Below the pieces are notes generated by a model, which saw nothing but the letters and a program-made list of their open reading frames with translations, was not told where the DNA came from and made no database searches. From Rhizobiales bacterium Y(2018) (GTDB taxonomy: Bacteria > Pseudomonadota > Alphaproteobacteria > Rhizobiales > Aestuariivirgaceae): a stretch of DNA of 64,000 bases. Position numbers and translations under genes: made by a program. The DNA is taken from assembly GCA_005502925.1 (NCBI GenBank), contig SCPD01000012.1, positions 146,601 to 210,600 on the forward strand, written 5' to 3'. Positions 25,956 through 34,314 of the stretch are shown here, piece after piece; positions within the stretch are counted from its first letter, which is position 1; every line of letters starts with the position of its first letter.

Positions 25956-26050
25956 TGAGGCCTCCATGGGTGCCTGCGCACCGGTACCGCACTCTAACAA
26001 AAACGTGATGACGAAAGAAGCGCGCCTGTTTGGGGCGTATTTGTGGCCGG

Positions 26051-26935
26051 TCAGGCGGCCGCAAAATCCTTAACGGAGTAGCCCTGGAGATACAAAAGGG
26101 CGGTCAGGTCGCCGTGGTTGATGCGCACCGCGGCCTGCTCCTGGACCTTGGGCTTGGCATGCAGCGCCACCCCGAGGCCAGCCTTGCGCAGCATCGGGAT
26201 ATCGTTGGCGCCGTCGCCCACCGCGAGCGCATCCGCAACGGTGATGCCGAGCCGCGCGGTGATCTCGTCGAGTGCCTGGACCTTGGCATCCTGGCCGAGG
26301 ATCGGCTCGCCGACGCCGCCGGTGAGGCGGCCCTCTGAGATGAGGAGCTCATTGGCGCGGTCCTCATCGAAGCCCAATTTTTGCGCAACGTAAGAAGTGA
26401 ACTGGACGAAGCCGCCGGAGACGAGGGCGGCATAGGCGCCATGGGCCTTCATGGTGGCGATCAGCGTCCGGCCGCCCGGCGTGAAGGTGATCCGCTCTTT
26501 CAGTACTTTGGCGATGGCACCTTCCGGCAGGCCCTTCATCAGTTGGAGGCGCGCCTTCAGTGCCGCTTCGAAATCGAGTTCGCCCCGCATGGCGCTGGCG
26601 GTTATCTCCTTGATGCGCTCGCCGACACCCGCCAGCGCGCCCAATTCGTCGATGCATTCCTGGCCGATCATGGTCGAATCCATGTCGGCGATCAGCAGCC
26701 GCTTGCGCCGGTTCGCTGCGGGCGCAAGGGCGACATCGATGGGCAAATTCTGCACCAGCCGTTGGATCTCGGGGGTGAGACCCGAAAGGGTTGCAGCGTT
26801 CACCGGCGCCTGCAGCGCTTCGTTTTCGCACAGCCAGTGGGGTTGCGTCGTTGTCAGCTCGCCGAGCGTCTTGGCCACCGTCTCGCCGATTGCGCGCGAG
26901 CCCGGGGCTGCTATGAGAATGACAACGGAGTCCAT
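26051..26935 (-). CDS. serB: Phosphoserine phosphatase
   Basis: 294 residues; last step of serine biosynthesis, O-phosphoserine to serine. HAD phosphatase motifs: LLIADMDSTMIGQECIDE (nucleophile Asp in DMDST), ALVSGGFVQFTSYVA (motif II Ser) and AVGDGANDIPML (motif IV). An N-terminal ACT-like domain occupies about residues 1-75. The frame is open well upstream, but that part is antisense to miaA. MDSVVILIAAPGSRAIG at 26935 matches the family start. The start codon faces the miaA start with only 6 bp between. Confidence 0.96.
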   Translation of the reverse strand: MDSVVILIAAPGSRAIGETVAKTLGELTTTQPHWLCENEALQAPVNAATLSGLTPEIQRLVQNLPIDVALAPAANRRKRLLIADMDSTMIGQECIDELGALAGVGERIKEITASAMRGELDFEAALKARLQLMKGLPEGAIAKVLKERITFTPGGRTLIATMKAHGAYAALVSGGFVQFTSYVAQKLGFDEDRANELLISEGRLTGGVGEPILGQDAKVQALDEITARLGITVADALAVGDGANDIPMLRKAGLGVALHAKPKVQEQAAVRINHGDLTALLYLQGYSVKDFAAA

Positions 26936-26941
26936 CCAGCC

Positions 26942-27811
26942 ATGTCCTTGGAAAAACGAGCGGTGCTTATCGCAGGACCGACTGCCAGCGGCAAGTCGGC
27001 ATTGGCGATCGCGCTCGCGCATGAGAAGGGCGGCGTCATCGTCAATGCCGATGCTATGCAGGTCTATCGCGAGTTGCGCATCCTGACCGCCAGGCCCAGC
27101 GAAGAGGACGAGGCGCAGGTGCCGCACCGGCTCTACGGACATGTGTCGGGAGCGAGCGCCTATTCGGTGGCGCGCTGGCTCGCCGACGCGACGGCCGAGC
27201 TCGAGGCGGTGTGGCGATCAGGGCGCGTCCCTGTCATCACTGGCGGTACCGGGCTCTATTTCAAGGCGCTGGAGCAGGGGCTCGCCGATATCCCGCTGAT
27301 CCCGCCGGACATCACGCAGAAATGGCGGGACGCCAAGGGCGATCTCCATGCTGAGCTCGCCAAGCGCGACGAGGGGGCGGCGGCGCGGCTTAACCCTAAT
27401 GACCGGCAGCGGATCATCCGGGCGCTCGAGGTCTTCGAGGGCACCGGCAAACCGCTCAACCACTGGCAGCGGGTGGCCCAGGGCCAGGCCGTGTTGGCGG
27501 GTGTCGCGGTCGAGCGGATATTCCTCAATCCGGACCGGAAAGTTCTCCACGCCAGAGCCGATGAGCGTTTCGCCCGCATGGTGAAAGAGGGGGCGGTCGA
27601 GGAGGTCAAGGCGCTGCTGGCGCTGGGGCTCGACCCCAATATACCGGTCATGAAGGCCATCGGCGTCAAGCAATTGGCAGCCTGGCTGTCGGGCTGGCGC
27701 GGACTGGAGGACGCCATTGCGGCCGGCCAGACGGCCACCCGCCAGTACATAAAACGCCAGCTGACCTGGTGGCGCCACCAGATGCCAGGCTGGGAAGAGC
27801 GACGCGCTTGA
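26942..27811 (+). CDS. miaA: tRNA dimethylallyltransferase
   Basis: 289 residues; transfers a dimethylallyl group to N6 of A37 in tRNAs reading UNN codons. Walker A GPTASGKS at residues 12-19, then ADAMQVYRELRILTARPS, GHVSGASAYSVARW, ITGGTGLYFKALEQGLADIP, and LNPNDRQRIIRALEV. The ATG at 26942 gives the standard N-terminus. Its ribosome-binding site (GGAG) lies inside the first codons of divergent serB. Downstream is the ilv leader region. Confidence 0.96.
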   Translation: MSLEKRAVLIAGPTASGKSALAIALAHEKGGVIVNADAMQVYRELRILTARPSEEDEAQVPHRLYGHVSGASAYSVARWLADATAELEAVWRSGRVPVITGGTGLYFKALEQGLADIPLIPPDITQKWRDAKGDLHAELAKRDEGAAARLNPNDRQRIIRALEVFEGTGKPLNHWQRVAQGQAVLAGVAVERIFLNPDRKVLHARADERFARMVKEGAVEEVKALLALGLDPNIPVMKAIGVKQLAAWLSGWRGLEDAIAAGQTATRQYIKRQLTWWRHQMPGWEERRA

Positions 27812-27843
27812 CCTTTGCCGCGAGGGCCACTACAAGGCTCGCC

Positions 27844-27897
27844 ATGAACCAATCTCTCGTTCTTATCGTAGGAATGCGCGTCGCCGGGGCAGCCTAA
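27844..27897 (+). CDS. ilvBN operon leader peptide
   Basis: A 17-codon frame, MNQSLVLIVGMRVAGAA, lies 102 bp before ilvB and is followed at 27923 by a hairpin with a T run. The LVLIV run places Leu, Val and Ile codons, the end products of the pathway, where ribosome stalling would decide between terminator and antiterminator. This is the architecture of known ilv attenuators. Coding potential is inferred from composition and position. Confidence 0.75.
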   Translation: MNQSLVLIVGMRVAGAA

Positions 27898-27922
27898 GCT
27901 GCCACGATACTGGCTGACGCGC

Positions 27923-27950
27923 AAAAGGCTCCCTCGGGGGCCTTTTTTAT
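27923..27950 (+). terminator. Attenuator terminator in front of ilvB
   Basis: AAAAGGC(T)CCC-tcg-GGGGGCCTTTT followed by further T's, with no gene ending in front of it except the leader peptide 25 bp upstream. Position between leader peptide and ilvB makes it the terminator of a transcription attenuator. Confidence 0.8.
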
Positions 27951-27999
27951 TGCCCGCGATGGAACGGAAGCACGAGGATAAAGAGGAAGGAAGAGGACG

Positions 28000-29778
28000 A
28001 TGGCTGGCCGAAGCGATGAGCAAATGACAGGCGCCGAGATCATTTTGAAGGCGCTGGCGGATCAAGGGGTCGAACATATATTCGGCTATCCGGGGGGCGC
28101 CGTCCTCCCGATCTATGACGAGATTTTCCAGCAGGAGAAGGTGAAGCACATATTGGTGCGCCACGAGCAGGGCGCCACCCATGCGGCGGAAGGTTATGCC
28201 CGTTCCACCGGCAAGCCCGGCGTCGTCCTCGTCACCTCCGGCCCCGGCGCCACCAATGCGGTCACCGGTCTCACCGATGCGCTCATGGATTCGATCCCGA
28301 TGGTCTGCATCACCGGTCAGGTGCCGACCCATCTCATCGGCAATGACGCCTTCCAGGAATGCGACACGGTCGGCATTACGAGGCCCTGCACCAAACACAA
28401 TTATCTGGTGAAGAACGTCAACGACCTGGCGCGCATTCTGCACGAGGCCTTCTATGTCGCGACCAATGGCCGTCCGGGCCCGGTCGTCGTCGACGTGCCG
28501 AAAGACGTCCAGTTCGCCAAGGGCACCTATGTCGGTCCCGGGAATATCCAGCACAAGACCTATCGCCCGAAGGTGAAGCCCGACCAGAACGCGGTGCGCG
28601 CCGCGATCGACTTGATCGCCAGCGCCAAGCGGCCGATCTTCTATACCGGCGGCGGCGTCATCAATTCGGGCCCGGCGGCCTCGAAGCTGTTGCGCGAATT
28701 CGTCAAGATAACCGGCTTCCCGGTCACCTCGACCTTGATGGGCCTCGGCGCTTTCCCGGCCTCCGACAAGCACTGGCTCGGCATGCTCGGCATGCACGGC
28801 ACCTACGAAGCCAATATGGCCATGCATGGCTGCGACGTGATGATCAATATCGGGGCGCGCTTCGATGACCGCATCACCGGCCGCGTCGATGCCTTCTCAC
28901 CCCATTCGCGCAAGATCCATGTCGATATCGATCCCTCGTCGGTCAACAAGAATGTCCGCGTCGATCTGCCCGTCATCGGCGACTGCGCCCATGTGCTGGA
29001 AGATTTCATCCGCGTGTGGAAGGCCCGGCAGCATCAGGTCGACAAGCCGGCGCTGGCCCAGTGGTGGAAACAGATCGATCAGTGGCGTTCGCGCGACAGC
29101 CTCAAATACAAGGCGCGCAAGGATGTCATCATGCCGCAATATGCGATCGAGCGGCTCTATGTGCTGACCCGTGACAAGGATGTCTATATCACCACCGAGG
29201 TCGGCCAGCATCAGATGTGGGCGGCGCAGTTCTTCAAGTTCGAGGAGCCGAACCGCTGGATGACCTCGGGCGGCCTCGGCACGATGGGTTATGGCCTTCC
29301 CGCCACGATTGGCGTGCAGATGGCGCATCCGAAGAGCCTCGTCATCGACATCGCCGGCGATGCCTCGGTGCTGATGACGATGCAGGAGATTTCAACTGCG
29401 GTGCAGTACCGCCTGCCGGTCAAGATCTTCATTCTCAACAACCAGTATATGGGCATGGTGCGCCAGTGGCAGCAGCTGCTGCATGGCAACCGCCTGTCGG
29501 AAAGCTATTCGGAAGCTTTGCCGGATTTCGTCAAGCTGGCGGAAGCCTATGGCGCGGTCGGCATGCGGGCCGAGAAGCCGTCCGAGCTCGATAGCGCGAT
29601 CAAGGCGATGATCGAGGTCGACCGGCCGGTGATCTTCGACTGCCGCGTCGCGAGCCTCGCCAATTGTTTCCCGATGATACCCTCGGGTAAGGCGCATAAC
29701 GAGATGCTGCTCGGCGAAGATGTGCCCGACGATGAGATCGAAAAGGCGATCGGCGCCGAAGGCAAGGTCCTGGTCTGA
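28000..29778 (+). CDS. ilvB: Acetolactate synthase, large (catalytic) subunit
   Basis: 592 residues; ThDP enzyme joining two pyruvates (or pyruvate and 2-oxobutyrate) in valine, leucine and isoleucine synthesis. The catalytic Glu is in RHEQGATHAAEGYAR near residue 53. The FAD/middle domain has GGGVINSG. The ThDP-Mg motif is GDASVLMTMQEISTAVQYRLP running to ILNNQYMGMV near 450-485. The regulatory subunit follows 5 bp after the stop. Expression is probably attenuated by the upstream leader. Confidence 0.97.
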   Translation: MAGRSDEQMTGAEIILKALADQGVEHIFGYPGGAVLPIYDEIFQQEKVKHILVRHEQGATHAAEGYARSTGKPGVVLVTSGPGATNAVTGLTDALMDSIPMVCITGQVPTHLIGNDAFQECDTVGITRPCTKHNYLVKNVNDLARILHEAFYVATNGRPGPVVVDVPKDVQFAKGTYVGPGNIQHKTYRPKVKPDQNAVRAAIDLIASAKRPIFYTGGGVINSGPAASKLLREFVKITGFPVTSTLMGLGAFPASDKHWLGMLGMHGTYEANMAMHGCDVMINIGARFDDRITGRVDAFSPHSRKIHVDIDPSSVNKNVRVDLPVIGDCAHVLEDFIRVWKARQHQVDKPALAQWWKQIDQWRSRDSLKYKARKDVIMPQYAIERLYVLTRDKDVYITTEVGQHQMWAAQFFKFEEPNRWMTSGGLGTMGYGLPATIGVQMAHPKSLVIDIAGDASVLMTMQEISTAVQYRLPVKIFILNNQYMGMVRQWQQLLHGNRLSESYSEALPDFVKLAEAYGAVGMRAEKPSELDSAIKAMIEVDRPVIFDCRVASLANCFPMIPSGKAHNEMLLGEDVPDDEIEKAIGAEGKVLV

Positions 29779-29783
29779 GGAGA

Positions 29784-30347
29784 ATGAACATGAACATGCA
29801 AGCTCAACCGGCCTCGGCCTACTTCCTCGATGATCGCAAGCGCGCGGTCGAAACACATACGCTGTGCGTCGTGGTCGACAACGAGCCGGGCGTCCTCGCC
29901 CGCGTCATCGGCCTGTTCTCGGGCCGCGGCTACAATATCGACTCGCTCACTGTTTCCGAGACCGAGCATGATGCGCATGTCTCGCGCATCACCATCGTGA
30001 CCTCGGGCACCAGCAATGTGATCGAGCAGATCAAGGCGCAGCTCGAGCGCATGGTGCCGGTGCACTCGGTCGCCGACCTCACCGTGCAGGGCAACGCCAT
30101 CGAGCGCGAATTGGCGCTCATCAAGGTGGCGGGCAAGGGCGAGAAGCGCATGGAAGCGCTCCGGCTCGCCGATGCCTTCCGCGCCCATGTGATCGATGCG
30201 ACGACGGAAAGCTTCGTTTTCGAGCTTACCGGCAAGACCAGCAAGGTCGATCAGTTCATTTCGCTGATGCAGCCCTTGGGCCTCGTCGAAGTGTCGCGCA
30301 CCGGCATTGCCGCCATTTCGCGTGGCCACGAGGCCATGAAGATCTGA
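29784..30347 (+). CDS. ilvN: Acetolactate synthase, small (regulatory) subunit
   Basis: 187 residues. The N-terminal ACT domain (HTLCVVVDNEPGVLARVIGL, FSGRGYNIDSLTVS) binds valine for feedback inhibition, and the C-terminal domain (LALIKVAGKGEKRMEALRLA) activates the large subunit. It starts 5 bp after ilvB. It can be named ilvH or ilvN. A strong terminator follows directly. Confidence 0.96.
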   Translation: MNMNMQAQPASAYFLDDRKRAVETHTLCVVVDNEPGVLARVIGLFSGRGYNIDSLTVSETEHDAHVSRITIVTSGTSNVIEQIKAQLERMVPVHSVADLTVQGNAIERELALIKVAGKGEKRMEALRLADAFRAHVIDATTESFVFELTGKTSKVDQFISLMQPLGLVEVSRTGIAAISRGHEAMKI

Positions 30348-30353
30348 CGAATA

Positions 30354-30387
30354 GGGCCGCAAGAGCGGGTGCTCTTGCGGCCCTTTT
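30354..30387. terminator. Bidirectional terminator between ilvN and potD
   Basis: GGGCCGCAAGAGC-gggt-GCTCTTGCGGCCC, a 13-bp perfect stem followed by TTTT, 7 bp after the ilvN stop and 9 bp beyond the convergent potD stop. Confidence 0.9.
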
Positions 30388-30395
30388 GCCTCACC

Positions 30396-31436
30396 TCATT
30401 TGAGGATGTTGGTCCAGACCTTGTCGATCAGCTTCTGGGATGGGGCATCGCAGGCCCAGGAGAAGACGATCTTGACGTCGGCCGGCGCGTTGATCTCGGG
30501 GGCCGTGCGCATCTCCTCATTGAGACCTTTTTCCATGCCCTTGATGCCGGCGGCATAGCCGGTGAAGTTCGCCTGCAGCGCCATGTTTTCCGGCGCCATC
30601 ATGAAATTGATGAATTTCTTGGCGTTCTCGACATTGCCGGCGGTGGCCGGGATCATCATGTTGTCCATCCAGCCGATGACGCCTTCCTTCGGATAGGCAT
30701 AGGTGACAACCTTGGCCGATTTCGCGCCCTCGGTGCGGCCCTTGAGGGCGTAACCGTTCCACTGCGTGCTGATCACGCTGTCGCCGTTGATCAGGCGATC
30801 ATTCATGCCTTCCGAGCTGTAGGTGTTGACGGCGGGTTTCTGCGCGAGCAGCAGGTCCTGGACCTTCTGCATCTGGGCGGGATCGGGGTTGCAGAATTTC
30901 TGGCCGAGATAGAGATGCGCCAGATTGACGACTTCCTCCGGTGTCTTGAAGACGCTCACGCGGCCCGCCGCCTTGTCGCCCGGCGTGAAGAACTCACCCA
31001 GTGATTCTAGCTTCTTGCCATAGAGGTCCTCGCGATAGGCGACCGAGGTGGTGCCCCAGTGGAAGGGCGCGGTGTATTCCTGGCTCTTGTCCCAGTCGGG
31101 ATTCTTCCAGCGGTCCTCGACATTGGCGAAGTTGGGCATGGCTTTCGCGTCGTATTTCTGGACCAGCTTCTCATCGATCAGGATGGGCACGAAATTATGC
31201 GAGGGGATGATGACGTCATAGCCGGTGGCGCCGGCCTTCAGCTTGGCGAGCAGGGTCTCGTTCGAGTCATAGGTGTCGATGGTGACCTTGATCCCGGTTT
31301 CGGCCTCGAATTTCTTGATCGCTTCGGGCGAGGTATAGTCCGTCCAGTTGTAGAGAAAGAGCTTCTCCTCCGACCAGGCAGTAGTCGGTGAAAGGGCCAG
31401 CAGGCCCGCGACCGCGGATGCGACGAGCAATCTCAT
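30396..31436 (-). CDS. potD: Spermidine/putrescine ABC transporter, periplasmic binding protein
   Basis: 346 residues. Signal peptide (LLVASAVAGLLALSPTTAWS), then the PotD/PotF-type fold: KLFLYNWTDYTSPEAIKKFE, TYDSNETLLAKLKAGATGYD, and WGTTSVAYRED. The YNWxDY start and the acidic and aromatic positions are typical of polyamine binders. It is the last gene of the transaminase-potABCD unit read on the minus strand. Its exact ligand (putrescine or spermidine) cannot be separated by eye. Confidence 0.9.
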   Translation of the reverse strand: MRLLVASAVAGLLALSPTTAWSEEKLFLYNWTDYTSPEAIKKFEAETGIKVTIDTYDSNETLLAKLKAGATGYDVIIPSHNFVPILIDEKLVQKYDAKAMPNFANVEDRWKNPDWDKSQEYTAPFHWGTTSVAYREDLYGKKLESLGEFFTPGDKAAGRVSVFKTPEEVVNLAHLYLGQKFCNPDPAQMQKVQDLLLAQKPAVNTYSSEGMNDRLINGDSVISTQWNGYALKGRTEGAKSAKVVTYAYPKEGVIGWMDNMMIPATAGNVENAKKFINFMMAPENMALQANFTGYAAGIKGMEKGLNEEMRTAPEINAPADVKIVFSWACDAPSQKLIDKVWTNILK

Positions 31437-31464
31437 TGGTTTCCTCCTTCAATTATTTTCGTTT

Positions 31465-32268
31465 CTAGGCAGTGGCGGCAGCACGGTTGCGGGTGACGAG
31501 CCAGTAAAGCGTCACCAGCAGGACGGAAGCCAAAAGCAGCAGCGATGAAACGGCATTGACCTCGGGCGTCACGCCCTGTCGGATCATGCTGTAGATGTAG
31601 ACGGGCAGAGTGGTTGAGCCGGCGCCCGCCACCATCATGGTGATGATGAAGTCGTCGAGCGAGATGACGAAGCTCAGCATGGCGCCGGCGAGGATGCCCG
31701 GCATCAGAATGGGCAGCGTGACATACCGGAATGTTGCCCAGTCGCTGCCATAGAGGTCGGCGGAAGCCTGCTCGAGCGTCGTGTCCATGCCTTCGAGGCG
31801 TGCGCGGATCGGCATGAAGGCGAAGGGGATACAAAAAGTGACATGGGCGATGATCACATTGCCGAGGCCGAGCGACAGGCCGGTGCCGGCGAAGACGATC
31901 AGCATGGCGACGGCAGTGACGATCTCGGGCACCATTAAAGGCAGCGAGATCATGGTGAGACTCGCGCCACGCCCGCGAAACGGTCCGCCGCGCGTCATCA
32001 CCAGCGCGGCCAGCGTGGCGATTACCGTCGCGAGAGCGGTCGCGACCGTCGCCACGATCAGCGAATTGAGCGCGGCGCGCTGGATGTCGGCGTTGCCGAA
32101 GGCCTTGGCATACCAGTTGAGGCCGAAGCCCGACCAGACCATCACCAGCGAGCCGGAATTGAAGGAATAGAGGATGAGGATGATGATCGGCAGGTAGAGG
32201 AAGGCCATGAAGCCATAGGCCGTGGATCTGAGCCCTCTCACTTCGCCGACATTGCGGAACTCAGGCAT
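31465..32268 (-). CDS. potC: Polyamine ABC transporter permease, PotC type
   Basis: 267 residues with about six membrane helices (YGFMAFLYLPIIILILYSFN, VATALATVIATLAALVM, and others) and the EAA-type cytoplasmic loop EQASADLYGSDWATFRYVTLP near 175 that docks on the ATPase. I take the ATG at 32268 (MPEFRNVGEV), which overlaps the potB stop by 8 bp. The longer frame starts inside potB and has an implausible Pro-rich lead. Confidence 0.9.
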   Translation of the reverse strand: MPEFRNVGEVRGLRSTAYGFMAFLYLPIIILILYSFNSGSLVMVWSGFGLNWYAKAFGNADIQRAALNSLIVATVATALATVIATLAALVMTRGGPFRGRGASLTMISLPLMVPEIVTAVAMLIVFAGTGLSLGLGNVIIAHVTFCIPFAFMPIRARLEGMDTTLEQASADLYGSDWATFRYVTLPILMPGILAGAMLSFVISLDDFIITMMVAGAGSTTLPVYIYSMIRQGVTPEVNAVSSLLLLASVLLVTLYWLVTRNRAAATA

Positions 32269-33178
32269 GGGCGAGAGCTCCCGATTGGGCACCGGCGCGG
32301 CGGGCGGCCTGCGCATACCAGAGGAGGCAAAGGACGACGAAAGTGAGGAGGATCATCGCCACGGCGGCGCCGAAGGGCCAGTTGCGCGCGGTCGCGAACT
32401 GGAACTGCACCAGGCTGCCGAGCATCAGCTTCTTGCCGCCGCCAAGCAGGTCGGGCTGAATGAAGGCGCCGAGGCAGGGAATGAAGACGAGGATGGAGCC
32501 GGCGACGATGCCAGGCTTCGCTAGTGGGATGATCACCCGCCGGAAGGTCTCGAAGGTCGAGGAATAAAGATCGGCGGAGGCCTCGACGAGACGGAAGTCG
32601 AGCTTCTCGAGGCTCGCATAGATCGGCAGCACCATGATCGGGATGAAGGCGTAGATGAGGCCGATGACGATGGCGAAGTCGCTATACATGAGACCTAGCG
32701 TGTCGTCGGCGCCGAGGAGCCCCAGCCACCGGAAAGGCAGTTCGATCGTGCCATTGCGGCCGAGAATGATGATCCAGGCAAAAGTGCGCACCAGCTGGTT
32801 GGTCCAGAACGGAATGGTGATCAGATAGATCCAGATATTGCGGAGCCTCGCGGGCTGACGGGCGATGAAATAGGCGATCGGAAAGCCGACGATCAGGCAT
32901 AGGATGGTGGCCAGAACCGCGAGGCCGAGCGAGCGCAGGATGATGATGAGATAACCCGACTGGAAAACGAGATTGTCGGCCAGGTCGCGCTCGAACAGGA
33001 ACTGCACATAGGCTTCGGGTGAGAAACGCCAGACGACACCGCCAAAGGGATTGGCCTCGAGGAACGAATAGAGCGCCATGATGGCGACCGGCACCAGCAT
33101 GAAGAGACCTATGACAACGAGGGCCGGCAGGAGGCCAAGAAGCCTGCGCAACGCCGGTGTTCTCGCTGACGCGATCAT
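32261..33178 (-). CDS. potB: Polyamine ABC transporter permease, PotB type
   Basis: 305 residues with six predicted membrane helices (LLPALVVIGLFMLVPVAIMA, YLIIILRSLGLAVLATILCL, and others) and the loop EASADLYSSTFETFRRVIIP near 215. It overlaps potA at its start and potC at its end, so the transporter genes are translationally coupled. Confidence 0.9.
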   Translation of the reverse strand: MIASARTPALRRLLGLLPALVVIGLFMLVPVAIMALYSFLEANPFGGVVWRFSPEAYVQFLFERDLADNLVFQSGYLIIILRSLGLAVLATILCLIVGFPIAYFIARQPARLRNIWIYLITIPFWTNQLVRTFAWIIILGRNGTIELPFRWLGLLGADDTLGLMYSDFAIVIGLIYAFIPIMVLPIYASLEKLDFRLVEASADLYSSTFETFRRVIIPLAKPGIVAGSILVFIPCLGAFIQPDLLGGGKKLMLGSLVQFQFATARNWPFGAAVAMILLTFVVLCLLWYAQAARRAGAQSGALAHA

Positions 33179-34314
33179 GCGACCAGCATCCGCAAGGCGT
33201 CGGCGCCGATGACGAGCGAGACGCGATCCCCGGTCTTGTAGGGTGTGCCGCCATCGTCCCGGTTGCGGCCGGCCACTATCAGGGGAGAGTCCTCGCCGAT
33301 ATCGACCTGATAGAAGATGGACTGGCCGAGATATTCCATTGTCTGGATCATGCCCGCCAAGCCGGCATCGCCAGGGGCTTCTATCCGCACTTTTTCCGGA
33401 CGCAGGAACAAGGTCACCTTGTCACCGGGTTTGCCGCCCGGCGCCGCTGCGAGGGTGAAGGAGAGGCCGCGGACGGAACGACACTTGGCCATGCCGCCTG
33501 TGATGCCGTCGATCTGGGCCACGATAAAATTCGCGTCGCCGATGAAGGAGGCGACGAAGCGGTTGGCGGGATATTCGTAGATCTCTGTCGGTGTGCCGAT
33601 CTGCTGGACCTCGCCCTCCGACATCACGGCGATGCGGTCGCTCATCGACAAGGCTTCTTCCTGGTCATGGGTGACGAAGACGAAGGTGATGCCGGTGGCG
33701 CGCTGAAGCTGCTTGAGCTCGGCGCGCATCGCCTGCCGGAGCTTCAGGTCGAGGGCGGAAAGCGGCTCATCGAGGAGGAGCACCTTGGGGTGAGGCGCCA
33801 AGGCGCGGGCAAGGGCGACGCGCTGCTGCTGGCCGCCCGACAATTGCGCCGGGCGGCGCTCGGCGAATTTCTCCATCTTGACCAGCTGGAGCATGCGGGC
33901 GACCGTTTCGGCGATCTCCTTGACCGGCCGGCCAAGGCGCTGCGGCCCATAGGCCACATTCTCGGCCACCGTCATATGCGGGAACAGCGCATAATGCTGG
34001 AAGACGGTGTTGACCGAGCGCCGGTTCGCCGGCAGCCCGGCGATGTTCTCGCCATAGAGCGACACGGCGCCTTCGCTGACCGCCTCGAAACCCGCGAGGA
34101 TGCGTAAAAGTGTGGTCTTGCCGCAGCCTGACGGCCCAAGCAAGGTGAAGAACTCGTTGTCGCGAATGGCGAGCGATACGTCCTTCAGCGCCACGACAGC
34201 GGCCGGGCCGTGGCCGAAGCGCTTGACGACGCCCGCGACATCGATCGCCGTCTTGCGCTCCATCGTCGGGTCAGGGCTCATCGCCTCAGCAAAATCCCGC
34301 TGCCGGTGCAGCAT
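33175..34314 (-). CDS. potA: Polyamine ABC transporter ATP-binding protein, PotA type
   Basis: 379 residues. Walker A LLGPSGCGKTTLL, ABC signature LSGGQQQRVALARAL, Walker B VLLLDEPLSALD and the switch His in VFVTHDQEEALSM. A C-terminal TOBE domain (from about 290) is typical of spermidine/putrescine and related importers. The start ATG overlaps the transaminase stop (ATGA). A shorter start at MSPDPTMERK is also possible. Confidence 0.92.
   Translation of the reverse strand: MLHRQRDFAEAMSPDPTMERKTAIDVAGVVKRFGHGPAAVVALKDVSLAIRDNEFFTLLGPSGCGKTTLLRILAGFEAVSEGAVSLYGENIAGLPANRRSVNTVFQHYALFPHMTVAENVAYGPQRLGRPVKEIAETVARMLQLVKMEKFAERRPAQLSGGQQQRVALARALAPHPKVLLLDEPLSALDLKLRQAMRAELKQLQRATGITFVFVTHDQEEALSMSDRIAVMSEGEVQQIGTPTEIYEYPANRFVASFIGDANFIVAQIDGITGGMAKCRSVRGLSFTLAAAPGGKPGDKVTLFLRPEKVRIEAPGDAGLAGMIQTMEYLGQSIFYQVDIGEDSPLIVAGRNRDDGGTPYKTGDRVSLVIGADALRMLVA

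Noticed and set aside
25119..25958. 279-codon plus-strand frame with hydrophobic repeats
   Set aside because: Antisense to the 180-bp tandem repeats of the Cys-repeat protein; the apparent repeat structure is inherited from the sense gene.
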